This document shows positions 15,381 through 23,117 of a stretch of DNA of 64,000 bases, in pieces (position 1 is the first letter of the stretch; every line of letters begins with the position of its first letter). The notes under the pieces were generated by a model. That model was not told where the DNA came from and did no database searches. It saw only the letters and a list, made by a program, of their open reading frames with translations. Source of the DNA: Methyloversatilis universalis EHg5 (GTDB taxonomy: Bacteria; Pseudomonadota; Gammaproteobacteria; Burkholderiales; Rhodocyclaceae). A program made the position numbers and the translations under genes. The stretch is from assembly GCF_000378945.1 (NCBI RefSeq), contig NZ_KB900539.1, positions 1,189,661-1,253,660 of the forward strand, written 5' to 3'.

Positions 15381-15983
15381 ATGAACGATGCGGCCATCGA
15401 ATACTGGTTCGACTTCGCCAGCCCCTACAGCTATCTGAGCACCGCCCACATCGACGTGCTGGCCCGGTCGCGCGGCCTGCGCGTGCTGTGGCGCCCGCTG
15501 CTGCTCGGCCCGGTGTTCCGGGCGGCGGGCTGGCAGGGTTCGCCCTTCCTGCAGCAGCCGGCCAAGCTGGCCTGGATGTGGACCGACCTCGAGCGGCAGT
15601 GCGCACGCCACGCGCTGCCCTGGCGCAAGCCGTCGCAGTTCCCGCGCAGCAGCCTGCTGCCGGCGCGCATTGCGCTCGCCCACAGCGACGCACCGTGGAT
15701 CGCCCGCTTCTGCACCGGGGTGTTCGAACTGAATTTCGTGCAGGACGCCGACATCGACGACCCCGCCGCCATGCATGAGCTGCTGGCTGGCATCGGCCTG
15801 CCGGCGGATGCGGTGATCACCCGTGCGCAGTCGCCCGAGGTGAAGCAGGCGCTGCGCGAACAGACCGAGCAGGGCACCCGCCGCGGCCTGTTCGGTGCGC
15901 CCAGCTTCTTTGTCGGCGATGCGCTGTACTGGGGCAACGACCAGCTGGAGGACGCGCTCGATGCCGCCGCAGATCCCGCATGA
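15381..15983 (+). CDS. 2-hydroxychromene-2-carboxylate isomerase / kappa-GST-like (DsbA family)
   Basis: A 200-residue thioredoxin-fold protein. IEYWFDFASPYSYLSTAHI at the start is the diagnostic SPYxYL of HCCA isomerases and kappa GSTs, and FGAPSFFVGDALYWGNDQL near the end is the conserved cis-Pro region (GxPxFxxxxxxxWGxD). Known members use glutathione in aromatic catabolism. It lies 10 bp after the CmcJ-like gene and overlaps the next gene by 23 bp, so co-translation is likely. Confidence 0.9.
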   Translation: MNDAAIEYWFDFASPYSYLSTAHIDVLARSRGLRVLWRPLLLGPVFRAAGWQGSPFLQQPAKLAWMWTDLERQCARHALPWRKPSQFPRSSLLPARIALAHSDAPWIARFCTGVFELNFVQDADIDDPAAMHELLAGIGLPADAVITRAQSPEVKQALREQTEQGTRRGLFGAPSFFVGDALYWGNDQLEDALDAAADPA

Positions 15984-16401
15984 CGACGACGCACCGGCCG
16001 GCTACACGCCGGTCGTGCTGCGCGGCCCCTTCTTCGGCGGTCGCACCGTGTACGCCGGCCCCGGCGGGCACCGCGATCGCTTCGCCGCCCGCATCACCTG
16101 TGAGGACTGCAACGGGCTGGGCGTCACCCACGGCGGCGCCATCGCCACGCTGGCCGACATTTTCCTGGTCGGCTTCATCGCGGCCCAGTTGCCGGCGCAG
16201 GCCAGTCTGGTTACCGCCAGCCTGTCGGTCGACTACCTCGGCCCGAGCAGCGCGGGCGACTGGCTGCTCGGCCGCATCCATGCCCACCGCATCGGGCGTC
16301 GCCAGTGCGTGGCGTCCGGTGAGTTCCGGATCGGCGACCGCACGGTTGCGCTGATCAAGGCCCATTGCGCCCAGATTTCTTCTACAAGGAACGCATCATG
16401 A
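15961..16401 (+). CDS. PaaI-type hotdog thioesterase
   Basis: A 146-residue hotdog-fold protein. CNGLGVTHGGAIATLADIF (about 53-71) matches the helix with HGG and the Asp of PaaI-like acyl-CoA thioesterases, followed by LVTASLSVDYLGPSSAGDWL. It overlaps the isomerase gene and its own stop overlaps the next start (ATGA). Its job is likely hydrolysis of an acyl-CoA intermediate of the same pathway. Confidence 0.85.
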   Translation: MPPQIPHDDDAPAGYTPVVLRGPFFGGRTVYAGPGGHRDRFAARITCEDCNGLGVTHGGAIATLADIFLVGFIAAQLPAQASLVTASLSVDYLGPSSAGDWLLGRIHAHRIGRRQCVASGEFRIGDRTVALIKAHCAQISSTRNAS

Positions 16402-16739
16402 GTACGACCTGTTTTGCCGATACCCCCGAACCGCCTTACTACGTGGTGATCTTTTCCGCCCAGCGCACGCCGGGCGACGACGGCTACGCTGACATGGCCG
16501 AACGCATGGTGGCGCTGGCGGCGCAGCAGCCGGGTTTTCTCGGCATCGAGCGCGCCCGCAACCCGGACGGCTTCGGCCTCAACGTGTCTTACTGGGCCAG
16601 CGAAGAGGCCATCGCCGCCTGGCGCGCACACGCCGAACACACGCTCGCGCGGCAGACCGGCCGCGAACGCTGGTATGCGCGTTACGCGCTGCGCGTGGCG
16701 CGGGTCGAACGTGCCTACGGCTGGACGCTGCAGTCATGA
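16398..16739 (+). CDS. Antibiotic biosynthesis monooxygenase (ABM) domain protein
   Basis: A 113-residue dimeric alpha-beta barrel protein. YYVVIFSAQRTPGDDGYADM opens the domain, and QQPGFLGIERARNPDGFGLNVSYW and ARQTGRERWYARYALRVARV complete it. ABM proteins are small cofactor-free oxygenases, haem-degrading enzymes or stress proteins of unknown role. The ATG at 16398 overlaps the thioesterase stop by four bases and follows AAGGA, so it is translated together with that gene. Confidence 0.82.
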   Translation: MSTTCFADTPEPPYYVVIFSAQRTPGDDGYADMAERMVALAAQQPGFLGIERARNPDGFGLNVSYWASEEAIAAWRAHAEHTLARQTGRERWYARYALRVARVERAYGWTLQS

Positions 16740-16777
16740 AGCCGGGGCCTTCATCCGGCTCACCCGAAGACGCATCC

Positions 16778-17257
16778 ATGCCGACCACTTCACACCCGAT
16801 CGCCGTGTTCGCCGCCGACGTGCTGCCGCGCAACCGCCCTTCGCTCTACCCGGAGCCCTTCGCGTCACGCATGGCCGGTCGTACCAAGCGCGTGCTGGGC
16901 GACCTGTTCGGCCTGCGCACCTTCGGCGTGAACCTGACGCGCCTGGAACCGGGCGCGGTGTCCGCGCTGCGCCACGCGCACAGCCGGCAGGACGAATTCA
17001 TCCACGTGCTGGAAGGCCGGCCGGCGCTGCACACCGAGGCGGGGCTGACCCGTCTTGCGCCCGGCATGTGCGCCGGCTTCGCGGCCGGCAGCGGCAATGC
17101 GCATCACCTGATCAACGATACCGACGAGGTGGTGGTCTATCTGGAAATCGGCGACCGCAGCAGCGGCGACCAGGCCGGCTACCCGGACGACGATCTGCGG
17201 GCCGATCTGGTCGACGGGCGCTGGGTGTTCAGTCACAAGGACGGCCGCCCGTACTGA
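16778..17257 (+). CDS. Cupin-domain protein
   Basis: A 159-residue single cupin. RHAHSRQDEFIHVLEGRPAL carries the first metal-binding motif (HxH...E) and NAHHLINDT the second His. The group is related to sugar isomerases and dioxygenases; members next to aromatic genes are usually uncharacterised. The start is uncertain: an ATG at 16736 overlaps the ABM stop (ATGA) and would add 14 residues of low-complexity sequence, while 16778 begins at the conserved N-terminus. It is the last gene of the run that starts with MAPEG. Confidence 0.8.
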   Translation: MPTTSHPIAVFAADVLPRNRPSLYPEPFASRMAGRTKRVLGDLFGLRTFGVNLTRLEPGAVSALRHAHSRQDEFIHVLEGRPALHTEAGLTRLAPGMCAGFAAGSGNAHHLINDTDEVVVYLEIGDRSSGDQAGYPDDDLRADLVDGRWVFSHKDGRPY

Positions 17258-17332
17258 GCCCGCGCTCAAGATTTCCGGCGGACCGGCCGTTATCCGGGAC
17301 TGTGCGCCGATGACCGGCAGGGGAGTTTTGAC

Positions 17333-17524
17333 ATGGACGTTTCCGCAATTGCCAGTGCCGCCACCGCGATGTCGCAGCAGCGGGTGGCCGACGCTGCCGG
17401 CACCCTGGTGCTGAAGAAGGCACTCAACATCCAGGCGGAGAGCGCCGCCCAGCTGCTTCAGGCCATCCCGACGCCGCCGCCGGTCGCGCCGCCTTCGAAG
17501 AACATCATCGACACCTACGCCTGA
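17333..17524 (+). CDS. YjfB-like putative motility protein
   Basis: A 63-residue protein: MDVSAIASAATAMSQQRVAD, then helical QLLQAIP and a proline tail ending NIIDTYA. This matches the small YjfB/putative motility protein family, often found near flagellar genes but of unknown function. A GGGGAG ribosome-binding site precedes the ATG and a GC-rich terminator follows. It stands alone here with no motility neighbours. Confidence 0.72.
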   Translation: MDVSAIASAATAMSQQRVADAAGTLVLKKALNIQAESAAQLLQAIPTPPPVAPPSKNIIDTYA

Positions 17525-17550
17525 ACGCGGCGCAGGCCGAATTCCACCCA

Positions 17551-17578
17551 CGGGGCGCTGCGGCGCCCCGTTTCGTTT
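17551..17578 (+). terminator. Intrinsic terminator after the YjfB-like gene
   Basis: CGGGGCGC-TGCG-GCGCCCCG followed by TTTCGTTT: an 8-bp GC stem with a tetraloop and T-rich tail, 27 bp after the stop codon. The convergent uvrA-like gene ends 33 bp further on. Confidence 0.75.
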
Positions 17579-17610
17579 GTGCCGGTACCGCGCGCCCGGC
17601 TGGCGCGCTT

Positions 17611-20169
17611 TCACTTCTTCCGCTTCGTCGCAGTCTTTGCCGTGCCGCTGCCCTGCAGTGCGCGCCGCAGATAGGGCGCGGTGCGGCTGTCTGCCGCCTG
17701 CGCCACCTCGGCCGGCGTGCCCTGCGCGACGATGCGCCCGCCCTCGGCACCGGCGCCCGGCCCCATGTCGATCACCCAGTCGGCGCGGGCGACCAGCCGC
17801 ATGTCGTGCTCGACCAGCACCACGCTGTGCCCGGCCTCCACCAGCACCTCGAGCTGTGTGAGCAGGCGTTCGACATCGGCCGGATGCAGGCCGGTGGTCG
17901 GCTCGTCCAGCACGTACAGCGAGCCGCCGCGCGCGCTGCGTTGCAGTTCGGTGGCGAGCTTGATGCGCTGCGCCTCGCCGCCCGACAGTTCGGTGGCCGG
18001 CTGGCCCAGCCGCAGATAGCCCAGACCGAGCCGGCTCAGCAGCGTGAGCGGGGCGAGTACCCGCGGCTCGCCGGCGAATACCTCGCAGGCCTGATCGACG
18101 GTGAGGTCCAGCACTTCGGCGATGGTGCGGCCTTGCCAGGTTACGGCCAGCGTGGCCGGGTTGTAGCGGGTGCCGTGGCAGTCGGCGCAAGGGGCGTACA
18201 CGCCGGGCATGAACAGCAGTTCGATGCTGACGAAGCCTTCGCCCTCGCAGGTCGGGCAGCGGCCCTTGGCCACGTTGAACGAGAAACGCCCGGCGTCGAA
18301 GCCGCGCTTGCGCGCCGCCGGCGTCTGCGCGAACAGCTTGCGCACCTCGTCGAACAGGCCGGTGTAGGTGGCGAGGTTGGAGCGCGGCGTGCGGCCGATC
18401 GGCTTCTGGTCGATGCGTACCAGCCGGCGTATCGCCTCCGCGCCTTCGCCCAGCCGGCCTTCGGTCGGCGCGATGTCGGCCGGCGGCTGTTCGCCGTCGT
18501 CGTGCTCCGGCTCCGCCTCGACCACGTGGCCCAGATGTTCGGCCACCAGTTCGACCAGCGCCTGGCTGATCAGGCTGGACTTGCCGGAGCCTGACAGGCC
18601 GGTCACCGCGCACAGCACGCCCAGCGGAATGCGCGCGTCCAGCCGCTTCAGGTTGTTGCGGCTCACGTCGTGCAGCGCCAGCCAGCCGGACGGCGTGCGC
18701 GGGGCGCGTGGCGGTGGCGCGTCCGAAGCCAGGAAACGCGCGGTGGCCGACGCGCTGACACCGGCCAGATCGGCGGGTGGACCGCTGTAGACGATGCGTC
18801 CGCCCTCGCTGCCGGCGCCCGGGCCGACATCGACCACCCAGTCGGCGCGGCGGATCATGTCGAGATCGTGCTCGACCACGAACACGCTGTTGCCGGCCTG
18901 CTTCAGTTGCAGCAGGGCGTCGAACAGCGCTTCGCCATCGGCCGGGTGCAGGCCGGCGGACGGTTCGTCCAGCACATACACCACGCCGAACAGCTGCGAG
19001 CGCAGCTGGGTCGCCAGCCTGAGCCGCTGCAGTTCGCCCGGCGACAGCGTGGGCGTGCTGCGTTCCAGCGTCAGATAGCCCAGACCCAGCCGCAGCAGCA
19101 CCTCGATGCGGTCCACCACGTCGCCGGCCAGCCGCTGCGCGGCCAGGCGTTTTTCCTCGGACAGCCGGGCGTCCGCTGCGCCGGCGGCGGCCGACGCCAG
19201 CAGGCGCGCCACCTCGGACAGCGGCTGGCGCGACAGCGCACCGATGTCCAGCCCGGCGAAGGTGACCGCCAGCGCCTCCCGCTTGAGCCGCTTGCCGTCG
19301 CAGGCCGGGCAGTCGCTGGCGCGCATGTAGCGCGACACCCGCTTTCTCATCAGCGTGCTCTGCGTGCTGGCGAAGGTGTGCAGCACGTAGCGGCGCGCGC
19401 TGGTGAAGGTGCCCTGGTAGCTCGGCTCCATCTTCCGCCGCAGCGCGATGCGCGTCTCTTCCGGCGTCAGACCGGCATACACCGGCACCACCGGCTGTTC
19501 GTCGGTGAACAGGATCCAGTCGCGCACCTTGCGCGGCAGCGTGGCCCAGGGCGTGTCGATGTCCATGCCCATGCTGACCAGGATGTCGCGCAGGTTCTGT
19601 CCGTGCCAGGCCGGCGGCCAGGCGCTGACCGCGCCCTCGCGTATGGTCAGCGACGGGTCGAGCACCAGCGTGTCTTCGCTCACCTCGAACACGCGGCCCA
19701 GCCCGTGACAGTCCGGGCAGGCGCCCTGCGGCGTGTTCGGCGAGAAGTCCTCGGCCTGCAGCATGGGCTGGCGCGCCGGATAGCGGCCGGCGCGCGAATA
19801 CAGCAGGCGCAGCAGGCTGGACAGCGTGGTCACGCTGCCCACCGACGAGCGCGCGCCCGGCGTGCCGCGCTGCTGCTGCAGCGCCACCGCCGGCGGCAGG
19901 CCTTCGATGCTGTCCACATCAGGCACGCCGGCCTGATCGATCAGCCGGCGCGCATACGGCGCCACCGATTCGAGATAGCGCCGCTGCGCCTCGGCGTACA
20001 GCGTGCCGAAGGCGAGCGAGGACTTGCCGGAGCCGGACACGCCGGAAAACGCGACCAGCGCGTCGCGCGGCAGATCGACGTCGATGTCCTTCAGATTGTG
20101 TTCGCGCGCGCCGCGCACGCGGACGGTGGCGGCGGGGGCTGTGAGGGGCGTGAGCGGGGTGTTGCGCAT
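17611..20169 (-). CDS. uvrA2: UvrA2-type excinuclease ABC subunit A paralogue
   Basis: An 852-residue tandem ABC ATPase. The two Walker A sites are GVSGSGKSSLAFGT (about 43-56) and GLSGSGKSSLISQAL. CPDCHGLG, CPACDGKR and CPTCEGEG are the zinc-knuckle cysteines, and two LSGGE/LSPGE signatures are visible. It is about 90 residues shorter than housekeeping UvrA (around 940), the usual sign of class-II UvrA that lacks the UvrB-binding insertion. Such proteins (DrrC-like) are linked to tolerance of DNA-intercalating drugs. The C-terminus ends in a basic TAKTATKRKK. It is a single gene, convergent with the YjfB-like gene. Genuine nucleotide-excision function is unproven. Confidence 0.88.
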   Translation of the reverse strand: MRNTPLTPLTAPAATVRVRGAREHNLKDIDVDLPRDALVAFSGVSGSGKSSLAFGTLYAEAQRRYLESVAPYARRLIDQAGVPDVDSIEGLPPAVALQQQRGTPGARSSVGSVTTLSSLLRLLYSRAGRYPARQPMLQAEDFSPNTPQGACPDCHGLGRVFEVSEDTLVLDPSLTIREGAVSAWPPAWHGQNLRDILVSMGMDIDTPWATLPRKVRDWILFTDEQPVVPVYAGLTPEETRIALRRKMEPSYQGTFTSARRYVLHTFASTQSTLMRKRVSRYMRASDCPACDGKRLKREALAVTFAGLDIGALSRQPLSEVARLLASAAAGAADARLSEEKRLAAQRLAGDVVDRIEVLLRLGLGYLTLERSTPTLSPGELQRLRLATQLRSQLFGVVYVLDEPSAGLHPADGEALFDALLQLKQAGNSVFVVEHDLDMIRRADWVVDVGPGAGSEGGRIVYSGPPADLAGVSASATARFLASDAPPPRAPRTPSGWLALHDVSRNNLKRLDARIPLGVLCAVTGLSGSGKSSLISQALVELVAEHLGHVVEAEPEHDDGEQPPADIAPTEGRLGEGAEAIRRLVRIDQKPIGRTPRSNLATYTGLFDEVRKLFAQTPAARKRGFDAGRFSFNVAKGRCPTCEGEGFVSIELLFMPGVYAPCADCHGTRYNPATLAVTWQGRTIAEVLDLTVDQACEVFAGEPRVLAPLTLLSRLGLGYLRLGQPATELSGGEAQRIKLATELQRSARGGSLYVLDEPTTGLHPADVERLLTQLEVLVEAGHSVVLVEHDMRLVARADWVIDMGPGAGAEGGRIVAQGTPAEVAQAADSRTAPYLRRALQGSGTAKTATKRKK

Positions 20170-20414
20170 GCGGAGGCCGGAAAGTGTTCAGTAGCCGGGC
20201 GAGCTTACGCGAAGGTGTTGCCGTGGCGTCGCAGTGTGCCCGCCCGCGCCGGGCACGTGCGGCGATCCGGTGCCGTCGCGCCGGCGGCGTTGCACTGTGT
20301 GCCTACAATGCAGCCCGAACGCTGCCAGCGGCCGGAGCGGCTGCGTCGTGCCCCGACTTTCCTCTCTGCTGGCCGGCAGGATTCTTTCGTTTCACCCATC
20401 CCCCAGGAGCTCAC

Positions 20415-20690
20415 ATGTCCCAAATCGTCGTCGAACACAATCCGTCGGAAGAGAAGCTGAAGCAGCTCGGCGTGGCCAGCTGGTCCATCTGGGAAAAGGA
20501 AGTGTCGAAGTTCCCGCTCGATTTCGACATGACCGAAAGCGCCTACCTGCTGGAAGGCGAAATCCACGTCACGCCGCGCGGCGGCGAGAAGGTGGTGATC
20601 AAGGCCGGCGATTTCGTCGTGTTCCCGAAGGGCCTGAAGTCGTCGTGGGAAGTGGTGAAGCCGCTGCGCAAGCACTACAAGCACAGCTGA
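20415..20690 (+). CDS. DUF861-type cupin protein
   Basis: A 91-residue cupin resembling (S)-ureidoglycine aminohydrolase-like small cupins. ASWSIWEKEVSKFPLDFDMT opens it, AYLLEGEIHVTPRGG forms the barrel turn, and KAGDFVVFPKGLKSSWEV closes it. The Trp-rich opening and short length match the DUF861 family, whose bacterial members are mostly unassigned. AGGAG lies 5 bp before the ATG. Two consecutive inverted repeats follow the gene. Confidence 0.85.
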   Translation: MSQIVVEHNPSEEKLKQLGVASWSIWEKEVSKFPLDFDMTESAYLLEGEIHVTPRGGEKVVIKAGDFVVFPKGLKSSWEVVKPLRKHYKHS

Positions 20691-20698
20691 TCAGCTGA

Positions 20699-20773
20699 TT
20701 TTCCGGCGTTTGCAGACGCCGGAAAACGCAACGGGCCCGGCTTTTCGCGCTGACCGCGGAAAGCCGGGCCCGT
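20699..20773. terminator. Two tandem hairpins between cupin and psd genes
   Basis: First, TTTTCCGGCGT / ACGCCGGAAAA with a 6-nt loop (20699-20726). Second, ACGGGCCCGGCTTT / AAAGCCGGGCCCGT with a 15-nt loop (20731-20773). The T- and A-rich stem ends make the first a plausible bidirectional terminator. Confidence 0.65.
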
Positions 20774-20970
20774 GTGCTTTCAGCGCCGGTTCGGCATGAG
20801 AGCAGGCCTGCGGACCTGCCCGCCATTGCTCGTGCGTCGGCCGAGGCTGTCATTTACATTTAATATGCAGGGCCAAAAAACAGGGCACCTGCCTCGCGCG
20901 CACCTCGCGGCCGTGTTCCTTACCGGCCTGCGCGTTGAATGGACAGCGTGCCTGCACACGAGATCCGACA

Positions 20971-21834
20971 ATGTCGTCACCTGATCTTCGCGATCGCCTG
21001 TTCGTGCTGATGCAGCACGTGACGCCCCAGATGGGCCTGACCCGTTTCGCCGAATTCGTTGCCAATTCGCGTGGCGCATGGACGCGCGGCATCATCCCGC
21101 GCTTCATCCGCAAGTACGGCGTGGATATGAGCGAGGCGGTCGAGCCGGATCCGTCCCGCTACGCCTGTTTCAACGATTTCTTCACCCGCGCGCTGCGTCC
21201 GGGCGTGCGCCCGCTGGCCGATGCGCCTTTCGTCAGCCCGGTCGATGGCGCGGTGATCGACTGCGTGCGGTTGCAGGACGACACCATCCTGCAGGTGAAG
21301 GGCCACCCCTACAGCGCGCGTGCGCTGGTCGGCGGCGATGCGTCACTGGCCGCGCCCTTCGCCGGCGGCGACGCGATTTCCATCTATCTGAGCCCGAAGG
21401 ACTACCACCGCATCCACATGCCCAGCGACGGGCGACTGCTGCGCATGATCCACGTGCCGGGCAGCCTGTATTCGGTGAATCCGGCCACCGTGGCGGGCGT
21501 GCCCGGTCTGTTCGCGCGCAACGAGCGGGTGGTGTGCCTGTTCGAATCGGCGTTCGGCCCCTTCGTGCTCACGCTGGTCGGCGCCATGGTGGTGGGCAGC
21601 ATGCAGACCGTGTGGCACGGCCTGATCAACCCGCCGCGCACTGGCACGTTGCGCGAGTGGCGTTACGAGGATCAGGACATCCGCCTCGCCCGCGGCGAGG
21701 AAATGGGCCGCTTCCTGCTCGGCTCCACCGTGGTGATGCTGTTCCCCAAAGGCGTGCTGCAGGCCCGCAGCGACTGGCTGCCCGGCCGGTCGGTGCGCAT
21801 GGGCGAGGCGATGGCGGCGGCGCTGCCCCGCTGA
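20971..21834 (+). CDS. psd: Phosphatidylserine decarboxylase
   Basis: A 287-residue PSD proenzyme that converts phosphatidylserine to phosphatidylethanolamine at the inner membrane. FNDFFTRALRPGVRPL is the family motif, SPVDGAVIDC holds the catalytic Asp, and YHRIHMP holds the conserved His. FLLGSTVVMLFP contains the LGST cleavage site where Ser becomes the pyruvoyl group, splitting the protein into beta and alpha chains. The ATG at 20971 gives the usual length; the upstream extension is not conserved. Confidence 0.93.
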   Translation: MSSPDLRDRLFVLMQHVTPQMGLTRFAEFVANSRGAWTRGIIPRFIRKYGVDMSEAVEPDPSRYACFNDFFTRALRPGVRPLADAPFVSPVDGAVIDCVRLQDDTILQVKGHPYSARALVGGDASLAAPFAGGDAISIYLSPKDYHRIHMPSDGRLLRMIHVPGSLYSVNPATVAGVPGLFARNERVVCLFESAFGPFVLTLVGAMVVGSMQTVWHGLINPPRTGTLREWRYEDQDIRLARGEEMGRFLLGSTVVMLFPKGVLQARSDWLPGRSVRMGEAMAAALPR

Positions 21835-21866
21835 CCCGGCCGGCTGCCCGGCGGCCGGGTGTCCAT

Positions 21867-21890
21867 ATTTTGTTTCTTTCGGAACAAAAT
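21867..21890. promoter_or_regulatory. Candidate Xre operator, ATTTTGTT-N8-AACAAAAT
   Basis: A perfect dyad with 8-bp AT-rich arms (21867-21874 and 21883-21890) lies 65-88 bp upstream of the Xre antitoxin. A TATGCT -10-like element follows at 21914-21919. Xre antitoxins of RES modules repress their own promoter, so this is a reasonable operator. The arms stand out in GC-rich surroundings. Confidence 0.5.
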
Positions 21891-21954
21891 CGGTGTGAAT
21901 CGAAACCAATAGGCTATGCTGAAGCCTGAAACCGATTCCCACAGGAGAGCCGCC

Positions 21955-22350
21955 ATGGGCGCATTGGCCGACAAGCCCGTCAGCGCATCGGAAGACCGCG
22001 GCGCGCTGGCACGCATGATCATGACCCTGCTCGATCACTGGAAGCTGGGCACCGAAGACCAGGCCGCGCTGCTCGGCATCGCCGCCAGCAACCGCGCGGC
22101 GCTGGCGCGCTACCGGCGCGGCGAGCCGATCGGCGGCAGCCGCGACCAGTACGAGCGGGTCGGGCATCTGCTGGGCATACACAAGAATCTCCGCCTGCTG
22201 TTTCCGCAGAACCGCGACCTCGCCTACCGCTGGATGAGCACCCGCAACCGCGCTTTCGACAATCTGACACCGGTCGAGGTGGTGAAGGAGTGGGGCTTCG
22301 CCGGTCTGCTGATGGTGCGCGCCTATCTCGACCGGGCACGCGGCCAGTGA
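21955..22350 (+). CDS. Xre/MbcA/ParS-type antitoxin of RES-Xre module
   Basis: A 131-residue antitoxin. The N-terminal helical domain contains [21 protein letters not shown] (Xre-like HTH, about 40-60). The C-terminal half has the MbcA/ParS/Xre toxin-binding pattern: [18 protein letters not shown] and [21 protein letters not shown]. The ATG at 21955 follows AGGAG. Its stop overlaps the GTG of the RES toxin (GTGA), the normal coupled order. An AT-rich dyad upstream is a likely autoregulatory site. Confidence 0.87.
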   Translation: MGALADKPVSASEDRGALARMIMTLLDHWKLGTEDQAALLGIAASNRAALARYRRGEPIGGSRDQYERVGHLLGIHKNLRLLFPQNRDLAYRWMSTRNRAFDNLTPVEVVKEWGFAGLLMVRAYLDRARGQ

Positions 22351-23105
22351 GCGGTCCCGACGCCGGCCGCGCGCCGGGGCAGGGCGATCTGTTCGCGCGA
22401 CTGACGCTGGCCGATGTGCGGCAGGACGTGTTCCGCAACATCGTGTCGCTGCGCAGTTCGCAGGATCTGTTCGACGACCTGACTGACGATCCGGCCGAAT
22501 GGGCGCTGGCGCAGAAGGTGGAGGGCGACGCCAAGCCGCCGCCCTACCGCTCGCCCACGCCGGTCCTGCACCGCCCGTTCGAGGACGCTGCCTGGTTCAA
22601 CGCCATCGCCTGGCCTTTCCAGCACTGGCAGGCCAGCCGCTTTTCCGACGGCCGCCACGGCGTGTGGTACGGCTCGGAATCGGTGGACACCACCGTGTAC
22701 GAATCCGCCTGGCACTGGCGCATGGGCCTGCTGGCCGACGCCGGCTTCGAGCGCGAGTCGGTGGTGGCCGAGCGCAAGGTGTACATGGTGAGCTGCCACG
22801 CGGCGCTGCTGGATTTCCGGCCGCTGACCGCCGACTGGCCGGATCTGCTGCACCCGGCGGACTACCGCTTCCCGCAGTCGGTCGGCGCGCGCATCCACCG
22901 CGAGGGGCATCCCGGCCTGCTCATCCAGTCGGTACGCCGGCCGGCCGGTCAGAACTGTGCGGTGTTCAATCCGGCGGTGCTGGCCAACCCGCGCCATCAC
23001 CTGCAGCTCGGCTACCGGCTCGACGGCGACACCGTGGTGGTCGAAAAGACGCCGGGCGTGGTGTGGTTCGGCATCGATGCCGGTGATTTCGGCAGCGGCG
23101 ACTGA
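22347..23105 (+). CDS. RES-domain toxin (NAD+-degrading type)
   Basis: A 252-residue RES-family toxin. [19 protein letters not shown] is followed by [16 protein letters not shown], the region supplying the conserved Arg and Tyr, and [10 protein letters not shown] supplies the Glu. The C-terminal half, ending TPGVVWFGI, matches the family. Characterised RES toxins (MbcT and relatives) break down NAD+ by phosphorolysis or hydrolysis. The start is GTG at 22347, overlapping the antitoxin stop by four bases. All three conserved positions seem present, so it is probably active and held by its partner. Confidence 0.87.
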   Translation: MSGPDAGRAPGQGDLFARLTLADVRQDVFRNIVSLRSSQDLFDDLTDDPAEWALAQKVEGDAKPPPYRSPTPVLHRPFEDAAWFNAIAWPFQHWQASRFSDGRHGVWYGSESVDTTVYESAWHWRMGLLADAGFERESVVAERKVYMVSCHAALLDFRPLTADWPDLLHPADYRFPQSVGARIHREGHPGLLIQSVRRPAGQNCAVFNPAVLANPRHHLQLGYRLDGDTVVVEKTPGVVWFGIDAGDFGSGD

Positions 23106-23117
23106 ACCGGTGAATGC

